Shown: positions 51,038 to 58,558 of the stretch, one piece after another
Numbering within the stretch: the first letter of the stretch is position 1
How the letters are laid out: the number at the start of each line of letters is the position of its first letter
NCBI RefSeq assembly: GCF_003387575.1
Contig: NZ_QUAB01000048.1
Span: 62,001 to 126,000, forward strand
Length of the DNA: 64,000 nt
Source: Microbacterium bovistercoris
Lineage (GTDB): Bacteria > Actinomycetota > Actinomycetes > Actinomycetales > Microbacteriaceae
Direction of reading: 5' to 3'
The notes under the pieces: generated by a model
Told to the model about the DNA's origin: nothing
What the model saw: only the letters and a program-made list of their open reading frames with translations
Databases searched by the model: none
Program-made: the position numbers and the translations under genes

Positions 51038-52167
51038 GCGTCCTCCTCCACCGGCAGCACGGCGCGCAGCCGCCAGCCGTCCTCGGTCGGCCCCGAATCG
51101 AACGATCCTCCGGCCAGGCGCACGCGCTCGGCGATTCCGGCGAGGCCGGTTCCCGTTCCGAGCCCCGCCCCGGATGCTCCTGAGCCGCCGTCGTCGTCGA
51201 TCGTGACCACCAGGTCCGATCCCCATTCCAGCCTCACCTGCACGGCACGCGGCGGAGCCGTGTGCCGGATCGCGTTGGTCAGCCCCTCCCGCACCACCGG
51301 CAGCAGAGCGAGCAGCACTGGCGCGGAGAGCACGCGGCGCGTGCCGTGCTCGCGCAGATCGATGCGGGTCTCCGGACTGCGTGCACCGGCGATGATGCCG
51401 CCCAGAGCGTCGAGGCCCGCGGCGGGCTGCAGCGGTGCATCATCCCGCACGATCCCCCGCATGCCGCGCAGGGCGCTGCGACCGCTGTCGAGCACGACGT
51501 CGAGGGCGCGCTCGCTCACCTCCGGCCGCTCACGCAGGAATCCGCGGGCGACCTCGGCCTGGGCGAGCATCACGGTCAGCGAGTGCGCGACGACATCGTG
51601 CAGCTCAGCGCTGATCCGCGTCCGTTCATCGGCGAGCGCCTCGCGCACCCGCGCCTCCTGCTGCTCCACCGCCTGGGCTCGGCGCAGCCGCTGCAGAAGC
51701 CCGAACGCCCATGCCGCGGCGTTCGCGGCGACGAGGCCGAGGAAGGCGCCGAGCTCCCAGATCGGGTCGATGAGTTCCGGAGCGGTGAGCACCACGAATC
51801 CCGCCCCGACGACGGCGGTGGCGATCGCGAGAAGCGCATACCGGCGGTCGCAGCGCACGGCGACCTGGTGCACGCAGACCAGATACGCGAGCGCCGACGG
51901 ATAGAGGGCCGTGGTGACTCCGACGGCCACAGGGAAGACCGCGAGCAGCAGCATGATCGCGCTCGCGGCGACGAACGCGCCGAGCGGATACCGGGAGGCG
52001 AAGAACGAGACGACGTGCAGGGCGACGAACAGCGCGCCGGCAGCGAGCGCGAACGGCAGCGTGAGCGCGGTCGGCTGCTGGGCGAGCGCGACCAGCGACG
52101 CCGGAAGCAGGATCACCGCGAGCAGCCCGGGGACGAGCAGGTCGAGCCGGAGGGAGGCGCGCGGCAT
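51034..52167 (-). CDS. NarL-type sensor histidine kinase
   Basis: Histidine kinase of 377 residues. Residues about 10-160 hold five or six helices with short loops. The phosphorylated histidine is in RISAELHDVVAHSLTVMLAQ (HisKA_3), and the ATP-binding domain has REGLTNAIRHTAPPR (N box), VVTIDDDGGSGASG and GTGLAGIAERVRLAGGSFDS. The membrane sensor lacks an extracellular domain, so membrane stress or a lipophilic ligand is likely. ATG 52167 lies just downstream of two palindromes, consistent with autoregulation. Confidence 0.94.
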   Translation of the reverse strand: MPRASLRLDLLVPGLLAVILLPASLVALAQQPTALTLPFALAAGALFVALHVVSFFASRYPLGAFVAASAIMLLLAVFPVAVGVTTALYPSALAYLVCVHQVAVRCDRRYALLAIATAVVGAGFVVLTAPELIDPIWELGAFLGLVAANAAAWAFGLLQRLRRAQAVEQQEARVREALADERTRISAELHDVVAHSLTVMLAQAEVARGFLRERPEVSERALDVVLDSGRSALRGMRGIVRDDAPLQPAAGLDALGGIIAGARSPETRIDLREHGTRRVLSAPVLLALLPVVREGLTNAIRHTAPPRAVQVRLEWGSDLVVTIDDDGGSGASGAGLGTGTGLAGIAERVRLAGGSFDSGPTEDGWRLRAVLPVEEDA

Positions 52168-52181
52168 GCCCCCATGCTGTC

Positions 52182-52218
52182 ATGCGCCTCGGCGCAGGTG
52201 CATCACCCCCGCGGGTGA
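52182..52218. promoter_or_regulatory. Paired palindromes upstream of kinase gene
   Basis: TCACCCCCGCGGGTGA (52203-52218) matches the TCACCC-N4-GGGTGA element at 50345-50360. A second palindrome, TGCGCCTCGGCGCA (52183-52196), is centred 21 bp away. Both lie 15-51 bp upstream of the kinase start. Confidence 0.7.
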
Positions 52219-52335
52219 GTGCGACTCGCGCTCCACATGCGCGAATACCAGGACGTCGTCCACGGAAAGGGTTCTCTCCGCGCTGTGCGCCCGCCGGCCC
52301 TGGCATCCTCGTTCACAACCGGTCATCATGAAAGG

Positions 52336-52590
52336 GTGCTGACCATTACCGAGCCCCAGGCGTGGACCCTGATCGGCGTCTTCGCCGCAGGGCTCTTCGG
52401 CATGATCACGCTGATGTCGACGATGTTCGTACGCATCATCAAGACCGAGATCGGCTCGGTCCGCAGCGAGATCGGCTCCCTGCGCTCCGAGATACACTCC
52501 GAGTTCCGCGGCGTGCACCAGCGCATAGACCGGCTCGACAGCGACGTCAACGCGCTCATGAAGCACACCTTCGGCATTCAGCGCGACTGA
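52336..52590 (+). CDS. Small membrane-anchored coiled-coil protein
   Basis: Unrecognised protein of 84 residues. One N-terminal helix (AWTLIGVFAAGLFGMITLMS) is followed by an amphipathic heptad-like region with repeats IGSVRSEIGSLRSEIHSEFR and RIDRLDSDVNALMKH. This resembles small bacterial coiled-coil membrane proteins that tether partners. The GTG at 52336 is chosen because upstream codons are unlike the rest; TCATCAT upstream is a possible -10 for a leaderless mRNA. Confidence 0.65.
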   Translation: MLTITEPQAWTLIGVFAAGLFGMITLMSTMFVRIIKTEIGSVRSEIGSLRSEIHSEFRGVHQRIDRLDSDVNALMKHTFGIQRD

Positions 52591-52595
52591 TCCGT

Positions 52596-53234
52596 TCAGG
52601 AGTGCCGGCGGCACCACTCGTACATCACGACGGCCGCGGCGGCGCTCGCGTTGATCGAGCGGGTCGAGCCGTACTGGGTGATCTCGATGTGACCGGATGC
52701 CGCTGCGAGCGCCTCCTCCGACAGGCCGGGGCCCTCCTGGCCGAACAGCAGCACGCACCGCTCGGGCACCTCGGCCCGATCGACGGGCACGGCTTCGCCG
52801 ACGTTGTCGACGGCGATGATCGGGAGGCCGGCACCCGTCGCCCAGGCGGCGAACGTCGCGACGTCCTCGTGGTGGACGACGTGCTGGTACCTGTCGGTGA
52901 CCATCGCGCCTCGCCGGTTCCACCGGCGCCGGCCGATGATGTGCACGGTGTCGGCGAGGAACGCGTTGGCGCTGCGCACGATCGACCCGATGTTCATGTC
53001 GTGCTGCCAGTTCTCGATCGCGACATGGAACGGATGCCGCTTCGTGTCGAGGTCGGCGACGATCGCCTCCATGCGCCAGTACCGGTAGCGGTCGATCACG
53101 TTCCGGGTGTCGCCCAGCTCGAGCAGTTCGGGGTCGTACTGCGGTCCCTCCGGCCACTCGCCCTGCCAGGGGCCGACGCCGTATCCCGGCTGGGCGGTCG
53201 AGCCCGCGGGGGCGTCGGAGGTCTGCTCATCCAT
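52596..53234 (-). CDS. TrmH-family (SPOUT) RNA 2'-O-methyltransferase
   Basis: RNA ribose methyltransferase of 212 residues. The catalytic Asn/Arg segment is HDMNIGSIVRSANAFL (motif 1). Motif 2 is LLFGQEGPGLSEEAL, and motif 3 is GSTRSINASAAAAVVMYEW, together forming the SPOUT knot SAM site. The N-terminus (about 50 residues) is low-complexity. ATG 53234 lies 7 nt after TACGCT (leaderless). The target RNA, rRNA or tRNA, cannot be told from the sequence. Confidence 0.93.
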   Translation of the reverse strand: MDEQTSDAPAGSTAQPGYGVGPWQGEWPEGPQYDPELLELGDTRNVIDRYRYWRMEAIVADLDTKRHPFHVAIENWQHDMNIGSIVRSANAFLADTVHIIGRRRWNRRGAMVTDRYQHVVHHEDVATFAAWATGAGLPIIAVDNVGEAVPVDRAEVPERCVLLFGQEGPGLSEEALAAASGHIEITQYGSTRSINASAAAAVVMYEWCRRHS

Positions 53235-53270
53235 CCCGACCAGCGTAACCGCGGACGCACGAGGACTGAC

Positions 53271-53299
53271 TTTTAGGTGCACCGAAAAGTGAGTAGGAT
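53271..53299 (+). promoter_or_regulatory. MntR/DtxR-type operator and mntH promoter
   Basis: TTTTAGGTGCACCGAAAA (53271-53288) is an 18-bp palindrome with one mismatched pair. It covers the -35 region, and TAGGAT (53294-53299) is the -10, 6 nt before the ATG at 53306. A DtxR-family regulator gene lies 1.8 kb downstream, so Mn-dependent repression of the transporter is likely. Confidence 0.78.
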
Positions 53300-53305
53300 T
53301 TCGGC

Positions 53306-54577
53306 ATGCCTAAAACTGCGACGACGCCCTTTCCCGCACCAGCTCGCGGTGTGCGGCGTTCGCCGCTGCGCGGGATCTGGCTGCTCGGACCGGCGCTCGT
53401 CGCCGGCGTCGCCTATCTCGACCCCGGGAACGTCGCCAGCAACATGACCGCCGGCGCACGCTACGGCTACCTGCTCGTGTGGGTCGTGCTGGTGGGCAAC
53501 CTCATGGCCTGGCTGATCCAGTACCTCTCCGCCAAGCTCGGCGTCGTCACCGGACGGAGCCTGCCCGAGGTGCTCGGCGAGCGCATCCGCAACCCCTGGG
53601 CGCGTCGCGCCTATTGGCTCCAGGCGGAACTGGTCGCGATGGCGACCGACATCGCCGAGGTGCTCGGCGGCGCGGTCGCCCTGAACCTGCTGTTCGACGT
53701 GCCGCTGCTGCTCGGCGGCATCATCACCGGCGCCGTGTCGATGGGCCTGCTCCTGGTGCAGTCCCGCCGCGGCCCCCGGCACTTCGAGTTCGTGATCATC
53801 GGCCTGATGTCGCTGATCGTGATCGGCTTCGTGGCCGGCCTCTTCGTCGCCCCGCCCGATCCGGCCGGCGTCGCGAGCGGCCTGATCCCGCGCTTCACCG
53901 ACAGCGGCTCGGTGCTGCTGGCCGCCTCGATCCTGGGTGCGACGATCATGCCGCATGCGATCTATGCGCACAGCGCGCTCGCCCGCGACCGCTTCGGCGA
54001 CCCCCGTGACCCCAACCCGCCGAGCATCCGCACGCTCATCACCGCGACCCGGTGGGACGTCACCGTCGCGATGATCATCGCCGGCTCGGTGAATCTGGCG
54101 ATCCTGCTGCTCGCCGCGGCCAACCTCGCCGGCGTCGACGGCACGGACTCGCTCGAGGGCGCCTACGCGGCGATCAGCGAGAACCTCGGCGCCGTGATCG
54201 GCACCCTGTTCGCGGTGGGTCTGCTCGCCTCGGGGCTGGCATCCACCTCGGTCGGCGCCTATGCGGGGGCCGAGATCATGCACGGCCTGCTCTCCGTGCG
54301 GATCCCGCTGCTCACCCGCCGCCTGGTCACCCTGATCCCGGCGCTGTTCATCCTCGCCGTGGGGTTCGACCCCACGCTCGCGCTCGTGCTGAGCCAGGTC
54401 GTGCTGTCGTTCGGCATCCCCTTCGCGCTCATCCCGCTGGTCGCGCTCACCGCTCAGCGCCGCACCCTCGGCGGCTACGCGAACCGGCACCTGACCACCG
54501 TGCTCGGCGTGATCTGCTCCGTACTGCTGATCGCACTCAACACGACCCTGCTCGTCCTGATCGCGAGTGGCGCCTGA
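53306..54577 (+). CDS. mntH: NRAMP-family Mn(II)/metal transporter
   Basis: Proton-coupled divalent-metal importer of 423 residues with 11 helices. The metal-site helix 1 motif D-P-G-N is in AYLDPGNVASNMTAGARYGY (about residues 33-52), and helix 6 has GATIMPHAIYAHSALARDRF. Both are intact. A leaderless start is predicted. The palindrome in its promoter and the downstream DtxR-type gene indicate regulation by manganese. Confidence 0.95.
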   Translation: MPKTATTPFPAPARGVRRSPLRGIWLLGPALVAGVAYLDPGNVASNMTAGARYGYLLVWVVLVGNLMAWLIQYLSAKLGVVTGRSLPEVLGERIRNPWARRAYWLQAELVAMATDIAEVLGGAVALNLLFDVPLLLGGIITGAVSMGLLLVQSRRGPRHFEFVIIGLMSLIVIGFVAGLFVAPPDPAGVASGLIPRFTDSGSVLLAASILGATIMPHAIYAHSALARDRFGDPRDPNPPSIRTLITATRWDVTVAMIIAGSVNLAILLLAAANLAGVDGTDSLEGAYAAISENLGAVIGTLFAVGLLASGLASTSVGAYAGAEIMHGLLSVRIPLLTRRLVTLIPALFILAVGFDPTLALVLSQVVLSFGIPFALIPLVALTAQRRTLGGYANRHLTTVLGVICSVLLIALNTTLLVLIASGA

Positions 54578-54635
54578 ACCGGAGCGAGGCACGGCGCCCC
54601 GCTCGGCATCCCGCGGCTGCACCAGATCCTCGCGG

Positions 54636-54712
54636 CTGCACCAGCTGCCGTCGAGTGCACCGGTTATTGACGTCGACAGATGGTTCAGCGGTCGGCAAGT
54701 GGTTCAGCGCGG
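54636..54712. repeat. Dispersed intergenic repeat, copy B
   Basis: Similar to copy A at 43844-43923 over about 77 bp, with TATTGACGTCGACA at its centre. A short direct repeat, CGCGGCTGCACCAG, occurs twice just before it (54612 and 54631). It lies between mntH and the next gene. Confidence 0.55.
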
Positions 54713-54729
54713 CGAAGTAGGCTTGTGGA

Positions 54730-55053
54730 GTGTCCGCCACCCAGAACCGAGACGACTCCGATGCGCGCCGCGCGATGCGCCTGTGCACCTGGTTCTCGCT
54801 GGGCACCGGTGCACTGGGCGTACTGCTGCTGTTCATGCCCTATCTGCTCCCGTTCGGCGGCCCGTGGGTGCAGCTGGCGCTGGGCGTGATCACCCTGATC
54901 CTCGCGTTCCGCGCGCGCCGCATCGGCACACAGGGCGTCGAGGACTACGACGGCCGCCTCTCGCTGCTGGCCGCGATGGCCGGCTTCGCGATCTGCTTCT
55001 TCGCCGGACAGGTGGCCTTCGGCGAGATCATGCGTCTGGTCGGACAGGGCTGA
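54730..55053 (+). CDS. Small membrane protein, operon with DtxR regulator
   Basis: Unrecognised protein of 107 residues with three helices (about residues 18-38, 44-60 and 78-98). The GTG at 54730 lies 6 nt after TAGGCT (leaderless). The stop shares a base with the regulator's ATG (TGATG), so the two are coupled. A role linked to metal homeostasis is possible from context only. Confidence 0.75.
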   Translation: MSATQNRDDSDARRAMRLCTWFSLGTGALGVLLLFMPYLLPFGGPWVQLALGVITLILAFRARRIGTQGVEDYDGRLSLLAAMAGFAICFFAGQVAFGEIMRLVGQG

Positions 55054-55685
55054 TGGCCTCCCCCGCTGCGGACGACTATCTGAAGACCGTCTACTCGCAC
55101 ACCGAGTGGCAGGACGCGCCGATCACCCCGTCGCAGCTCGCCGCGAAGCTCGGCATCGCCCCGTCCAGCGTCACCGAGATGGTCAAGAAGCTGGCATCCG
55201 CCGGCCTCGTATCGCACGTCCCCTACGGGGCCGTGAAGCTGACGGATGCCGGGGAGCGCCGCGCCCTCGAGATGCTGCGCCGGCACCGGCTCATCGAGAC
55301 CTGGCTGGTGCGCGAGTTCGGCTACGCGTGGGACGAGGTGCACGACGAGGCCGAGGTGCTCGAGCACACCATCAGCGACCGGCTGCTGGAGGGCATCGAC
55401 GAGCGGCTCGGCCGCCCGCGGTTCGACCCGCACGGCGACGCGATCCCGGATGCCGCCGGACACGTCATCCGCGAGCCGTTCGTACTGCTGGCGGATGCCG
55501 CCCCCGGCCACGCCGGCCGCGTGCTGCGCGTCGACGACCGCGATCCGGAACTGCTGCGGGCGCTGGAGGCGCTCGGCATCGACGTGGCATCCGAGCTCGT
55601 CGTGACGGCCGCCGGCGTCGAGCGGGGCGGGCGCACCGTGGCGCTGCCCGAGGGCTCGGCGGGCGTGATCTGGCTGAGCGCCTGA
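55053..55685 (+). CDS. DtxR/MntR-family metal-dependent regulator
   Basis: Metalloregulator of 210 residues. The winged helix-turn-helix contains ITPSQLAAKLGIAPSSVTEM and LVSHVPYGAVKLTDAGE. The metal-binding/dimerisation domain has RRHRLIETWLVREFGYAWDE and VHDEAEVLEHTISDRLLEGI, with the usual His/Glu/Met-type ligands. The C-terminal 60 residues form the FeoA/SH3-like domain. Adjacent mntH with a palindromic operator makes manganese the likely co-repressor; iron is the alternative. Confidence 0.93.
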   Translation: MASPAADDYLKTVYSHTEWQDAPITPSQLAAKLGIAPSSVTEMVKKLASAGLVSHVPYGAVKLTDAGERRALEMLRRHRLIETWLVREFGYAWDEVHDEAEVLEHTISDRLLEGIDERLGRPRFDPHGDAIPDAAGHVIREPFVLLADAAPGHAGRVLRVDDRDPELLRALEALGIDVASELVVTAAGVERGGRTVALPEGSAGVIWLSA

Positions 55686-55699
55686 CCCGCATCGCACCG

Positions 55700-55747
55700 G
55701 ATGGGCAGTTCTCCCCATCTGTCGGGTTCCGCACCTGGCCCTAAGCT
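55700..55747 (+). promoter_or_regulatory. Palindrome and promoter of DUF1023 operon
   Basis: GATGGGCAGTTCTCCCCATC (55700-55719) is an imperfect 20-bp palindrome. TAAGCT (55742-55747) is a plausible -10, placing the palindrome over the -35 region. It suggests a dedicated regulator for the three-gene operon that follows. Confidence 0.5.
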
Positions 55748-55772
55748 GGACGGAACCGGGGGGTGCGTCTCA

Positions 55773-56078
55773 GTGACACAGGATTTCAGCGTCACGCTGC
55801 CAGTGCTGTCCACGCACCGTTCTGAACTCGAGATCGCGGCCCGCGAGCTCGGCTCGCAGATGGACACCGCGCACGCGTCGGACACGGGCGTCAAGGCGCC
55901 GGTGGGGCGCACCTCGCTCCGAGAGATGCTGGAGGGCGCGATCGGCGAGTCTCGGGCGCTGGTCCTCGCCGGACAGGACGACGTCGGCAAGGTGGTCGCC
56001 AGGCTGATGAACCTCGAGACCCAGTCACAGGAGCTCGATCTCCGTCTCGGGGCCGGCTGGGAGGACCTGCCGCTGTGA
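55773..56078 (+). CDS. Small helical protein, first gene of DUF1023 operon
   Basis: Unrecognised protein of 101 residues, predicted to be two long helices. It starts VTQDFSVTLPVLSTHRSELE and has size and helical character like ESX/WXG100 partner proteins, but no WXG motif is seen. The GTG at 55773 follows GGGGGG at about 9 nt. Its stop overlaps the start of the hydrolase gene (GTGA). It may be a chaperone or co-secreted partner of the hydrolase. Confidence 0.7.
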   Translation: MTQDFSVTLPVLSTHRSELEIAARELGSQMDTAHASDTGVKAPVGRTSLREMLEGAIGESRALVLAGQDDVGKVVARLMNLETQSQELDLRLGAGWEDLPL

Positions 56079-57871
56079 CGACATCGCCCAAGGGATATCC
56101 GTTCGAGCACATCGAGTACGACGTCGGCCAGATGAACAGCCTGCACGGCAACCTGGAGGATGCTGCCGAGAAGGTCGACGTGATGCAGCTCGTGCTGCGC
56201 AACGTCACCCACCATCTCGAAGGACGTGGCCAGGCGCTGGACACGGCACGCAGCATCGCGGCAGAGGTCGCGGACGCGTTCGCCTCTCCGGGCGCGCAGA
56301 TCCGTCGGCTCAAGAGCATCGTCATCGACTACGGAACGGCCGCGGAGGAGCACGGCGGATCAGCCAACCGCCTCATGTCCGCAGTCACCGACGCACAGAC
56401 GTCGCTCGCGGCGGCGGAGTCCGACCTGCTGGACGCGAACACGGATCTCGGGGCGTGGGTGAACAGTGACGAGTACGCGTCGTGGCAGGCAGGTGAGGAG
56501 ACGAGCAGGGCGGCCGGCACGCTGCGAGCTCAGGACACCCGCTATCGCGACGAGGTCGAGTCCGCCACGACGACCCGCGACACCGCCGCATCAGATCTCT
56601 CCGAAGCCTGGACTGCCTGGGAACGCTCCTTCGAGTCATGGGATGACGCGTACGCCAGAGCGGTCGCAGCTCTTGCGAGCATCGACCGGGGCTACGTGTC
56701 GGCGGCGGACGCCGCGACGCTGGCCGCACTCGCCGACGCGGATTCACCGGAAGAGGTCGCTGCCGTCTGGGACGCCCTCGGCGATGAGGAGAAGGCACTG
56801 CTCGCGTCGCGGTTCCCCAGTCTGATCGGCAATCTCGAGGGCATCCCCTACGAGTACCGGATCGCGGCGAACATCACCGCTCTCGAAGCCGCGAGCAAGA
56901 CCTCATGGGGAGACCCCACCGACCATGAGATCGCCGTACTCCTCGATGAGCTGCGTCGAGGCGGCGTGCCGGTGTCGCTCAACCTCTTCGACAACAACCA
57001 GGGCACGGCGGCGATGCTCTACGTCGACGGCTTCAGCTATCAGGAGGGTACGTTCACCGACCCTTTGTCCGGCGTGGCGAACGTCAACGTGCTGCTCGGC
57101 GGGATGCTGACGGAGCTCGGCGGTCTCGGCGACTGGGGCACCACCGCCAGGACCATGAACGAGGCCGTGCCAGGGCGCAGCGCGACGATCGTCTGGTTCG
57201 GCTACGACACACCCAACTACGGCACAGTCGGCAGCCTGGATCAGGCGGTGACCGGTGCCCAGACCCTGACGAGCTTCCTGAGAGGGCTGGATCAGGTGTC
57301 GCCCGCCGATGCCGTGACGACCGTGATCGGGCACTCCTACGGCAGCACGACGGCGTTCCTCGCGGTCGGGAGCGCACCGGACAGCCTCGGCGTCGACAAC
57401 CTCGTCGCCATCGGCTCCGCCGGCCTGACCGATCGCGCCCTCGGAGACGACCCCGATTCCCGCGTCGACTACTCGGGCACGAACATCTACGCCTCCACAT
57501 CCCCCGAGGACCGCTGGGCCGAGAAGGGGCGCTGGGCCCCTCCGCTCACGAATCTGTTCACCTGGGGCACGCATCCGATCGATCCGGGCAGCCTCGACGG
57601 CGCCGTCAACTTCGACAGCAACGGCGGATACGGCCCCAACCTGGACGGGTCCGAGCCGACCGAGCAGCACCACGACGGTGAGCCGCTGGTGCAGACTCCC
57701 GGGCACGGAACCCACTCCGAGGGCGACTTCCCGATCGGGAACACGGACTACCCCGGCGGATATCTTCAGGACGGATCCGAGTCCTTCGCGAACATCGTGG
57801 AGATCATCAAGACGGGCGATCCCCTGACCACACCGGGCGGATACGGCAGCGACGACTGGTGGCTGTGGTGA
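56075..57871 (+). CDS. Helical-domain DUF1023 alpha/beta hydrolase
   Basis: Protein of 598 residues. Residues 1-220 are helical and Ala/Glu/Asp-rich, resembling WXG100/LXG-type type VII secretion targeting domains. The rest is a DUF1023 alpha/beta hydrolase: IVWFGYDTPNYG, the nucleophile in TVIGHSYGSTTAFLAVGSAP, then DNLVAIGSAGL and a late His region QTPGHGTHSEGDFP. There is no Sec signal. It overlaps both neighbours by 4 bp. A secreted lipase or esterase, with the next lipoprotein as partner or immunity factor, is my inference. Confidence 0.82.
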   Translation: MTTSPKGYPFEHIEYDVGQMNSLHGNLEDAAEKVDVMQLVLRNVTHHLEGRGQALDTARSIAAEVADAFASPGAQIRRLKSIVIDYGTAAEEHGGSANRLMSAVTDAQTSLAAAESDLLDANTDLGAWVNSDEYASWQAGEETSRAAGTLRAQDTRYRDEVESATTTRDTAASDLSEAWTAWERSFESWDDAYARAVAALASIDRGYVSAADAATLAALADADSPEEVAAVWDALGDEEKALLASRFPSLIGNLEGIPYEYRIAANITALEAASKTSWGDPTDHEIAVLLDELRRGGVPVSLNLFDNNQGTAAMLYVDGFSYQEGTFTDPLSGVANVNVLLGGMLTELGGLGDWGTTARTMNEAVPGRSATIVWFGYDTPNYGTVGSLDQAVTGAQTLTSFLRGLDQVSPADAVTTVIGHSYGSTTAFLAVGSAPDSLGVDNLVAIGSAGLTDRALGDDPDSRVDYSGTNIYASTSPEDRWAEKGRWAPPLTNLFTWGTHPIDPGSLDGAVNFDSNGGYGPNLDGSEPTEQHHDGEPLVQTPGHGTHSEGDFPIGNTDYPGGYLQDGSESFANIVEIIKTGDPLTTPGGYGSDDWWLW

Positions 57872-58536
57872 GGCGCCCGTTCGCATGGAGACGACTGCTG
57901 GCGACGCTCGCGCTGGCGATGACAGGAGCTGTGATCTTGACCGGATGCGACACGGACGCCCCCGCACCTTCCGGCGACGCGCTCTACGCCGACGCCGAGC
58001 AGACCTACCTCGAGTACCGGGAGTTCGTGAACGGCGTGCAGTCCGTGCTGTCGACCGATCCGTGGACCATCGGGCAGATCGGCCGATACGGGATGCAGCC
58101 CGGCAGCTGCGACGGCGACACCGGTTACCAGTTCGATCTCGGTCGCACGCTGCAGCTCGGTCGCACGCTGCAGATGGATGCCGCCGACCGGGACGCGAAC
58201 GCGGAGGCCGTCACCCGTCACCTCGAGGAGGCCGGGCTGTCGCCGCGACAGCGCACCCTCGGCGACGGGGACAAGTCCCTCGTGCAGGTCGCCGTGCGCG
58301 ACGAAGGCGGATTCGAGCTTCTGCTCGTCGAGTTCGGCTACGACGGCACCGTTCGCGTCTCGGCCACCACGGCGTGCCGCCCCGGCGACGCGCTGGCGCT
58401 GTCGGATCTCATCTTCGGCGACGTGCGCTTCCTCGGCGGCTACCTGCCCGACGACGTCGAAGCCCCCACCGACCCACTGTTCTTCGGCATCACCCCGGGC
58501 GACCCGCAGTTCGTCCGCGAGACGCCCGCGCCCTAG
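57868..58536 (+). CDS. Lipoprotein, third gene of DUF1023 operon
   Basis: Secreted lipoprotein of 222 residues. The signal is RRLLATLALAMTGAVILTGC with lipobox L-T-G-C, Cys at about residue 29. The mature part is a small alpha/beta domain with two further cysteines. The GTG at 57868 gives a 4-bp GTGA overlap with the hydrolase; GTG 57859 is possible. An in-frame 18-bp duplication gives LGRTLQLGRTLQ near residue 93. It could be an immunity or receptor partner of the hydrolase. Confidence 0.82.
   Translation: MRRPFAWRRLLATLALAMTGAVILTGCDTDAPAPSGDALYADAEQTYLEYREFVNGVQSVLSTDPWTIGQIGRYGMQPGSCDGDTGYQFDLGRTLQLGRTLQMDAADRDANAEAVTRHLEEAGLSPRQRTLGDGDKSLVQVAVRDEGGFELLLVEFGYDGTVRVSATTACRPGDALALSDLIFGDVRFLGGYLPDDVEAPTDPLFFGITPGDPQFVRETPAP
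58138..58173 (+). repeat. 18-bp in-frame tandem duplication
   Basis: CTCGGTCGCACGCTGCAG occurs twice in a row inside the lipoprotein gene and adds LGRTLQ to the protein. The copies are identical, so the event is recent or conserved by slippage. Confidence 0.85.
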
Positions 58537-58558
58537 CATCCGCAAATAGGCTGTGCGC

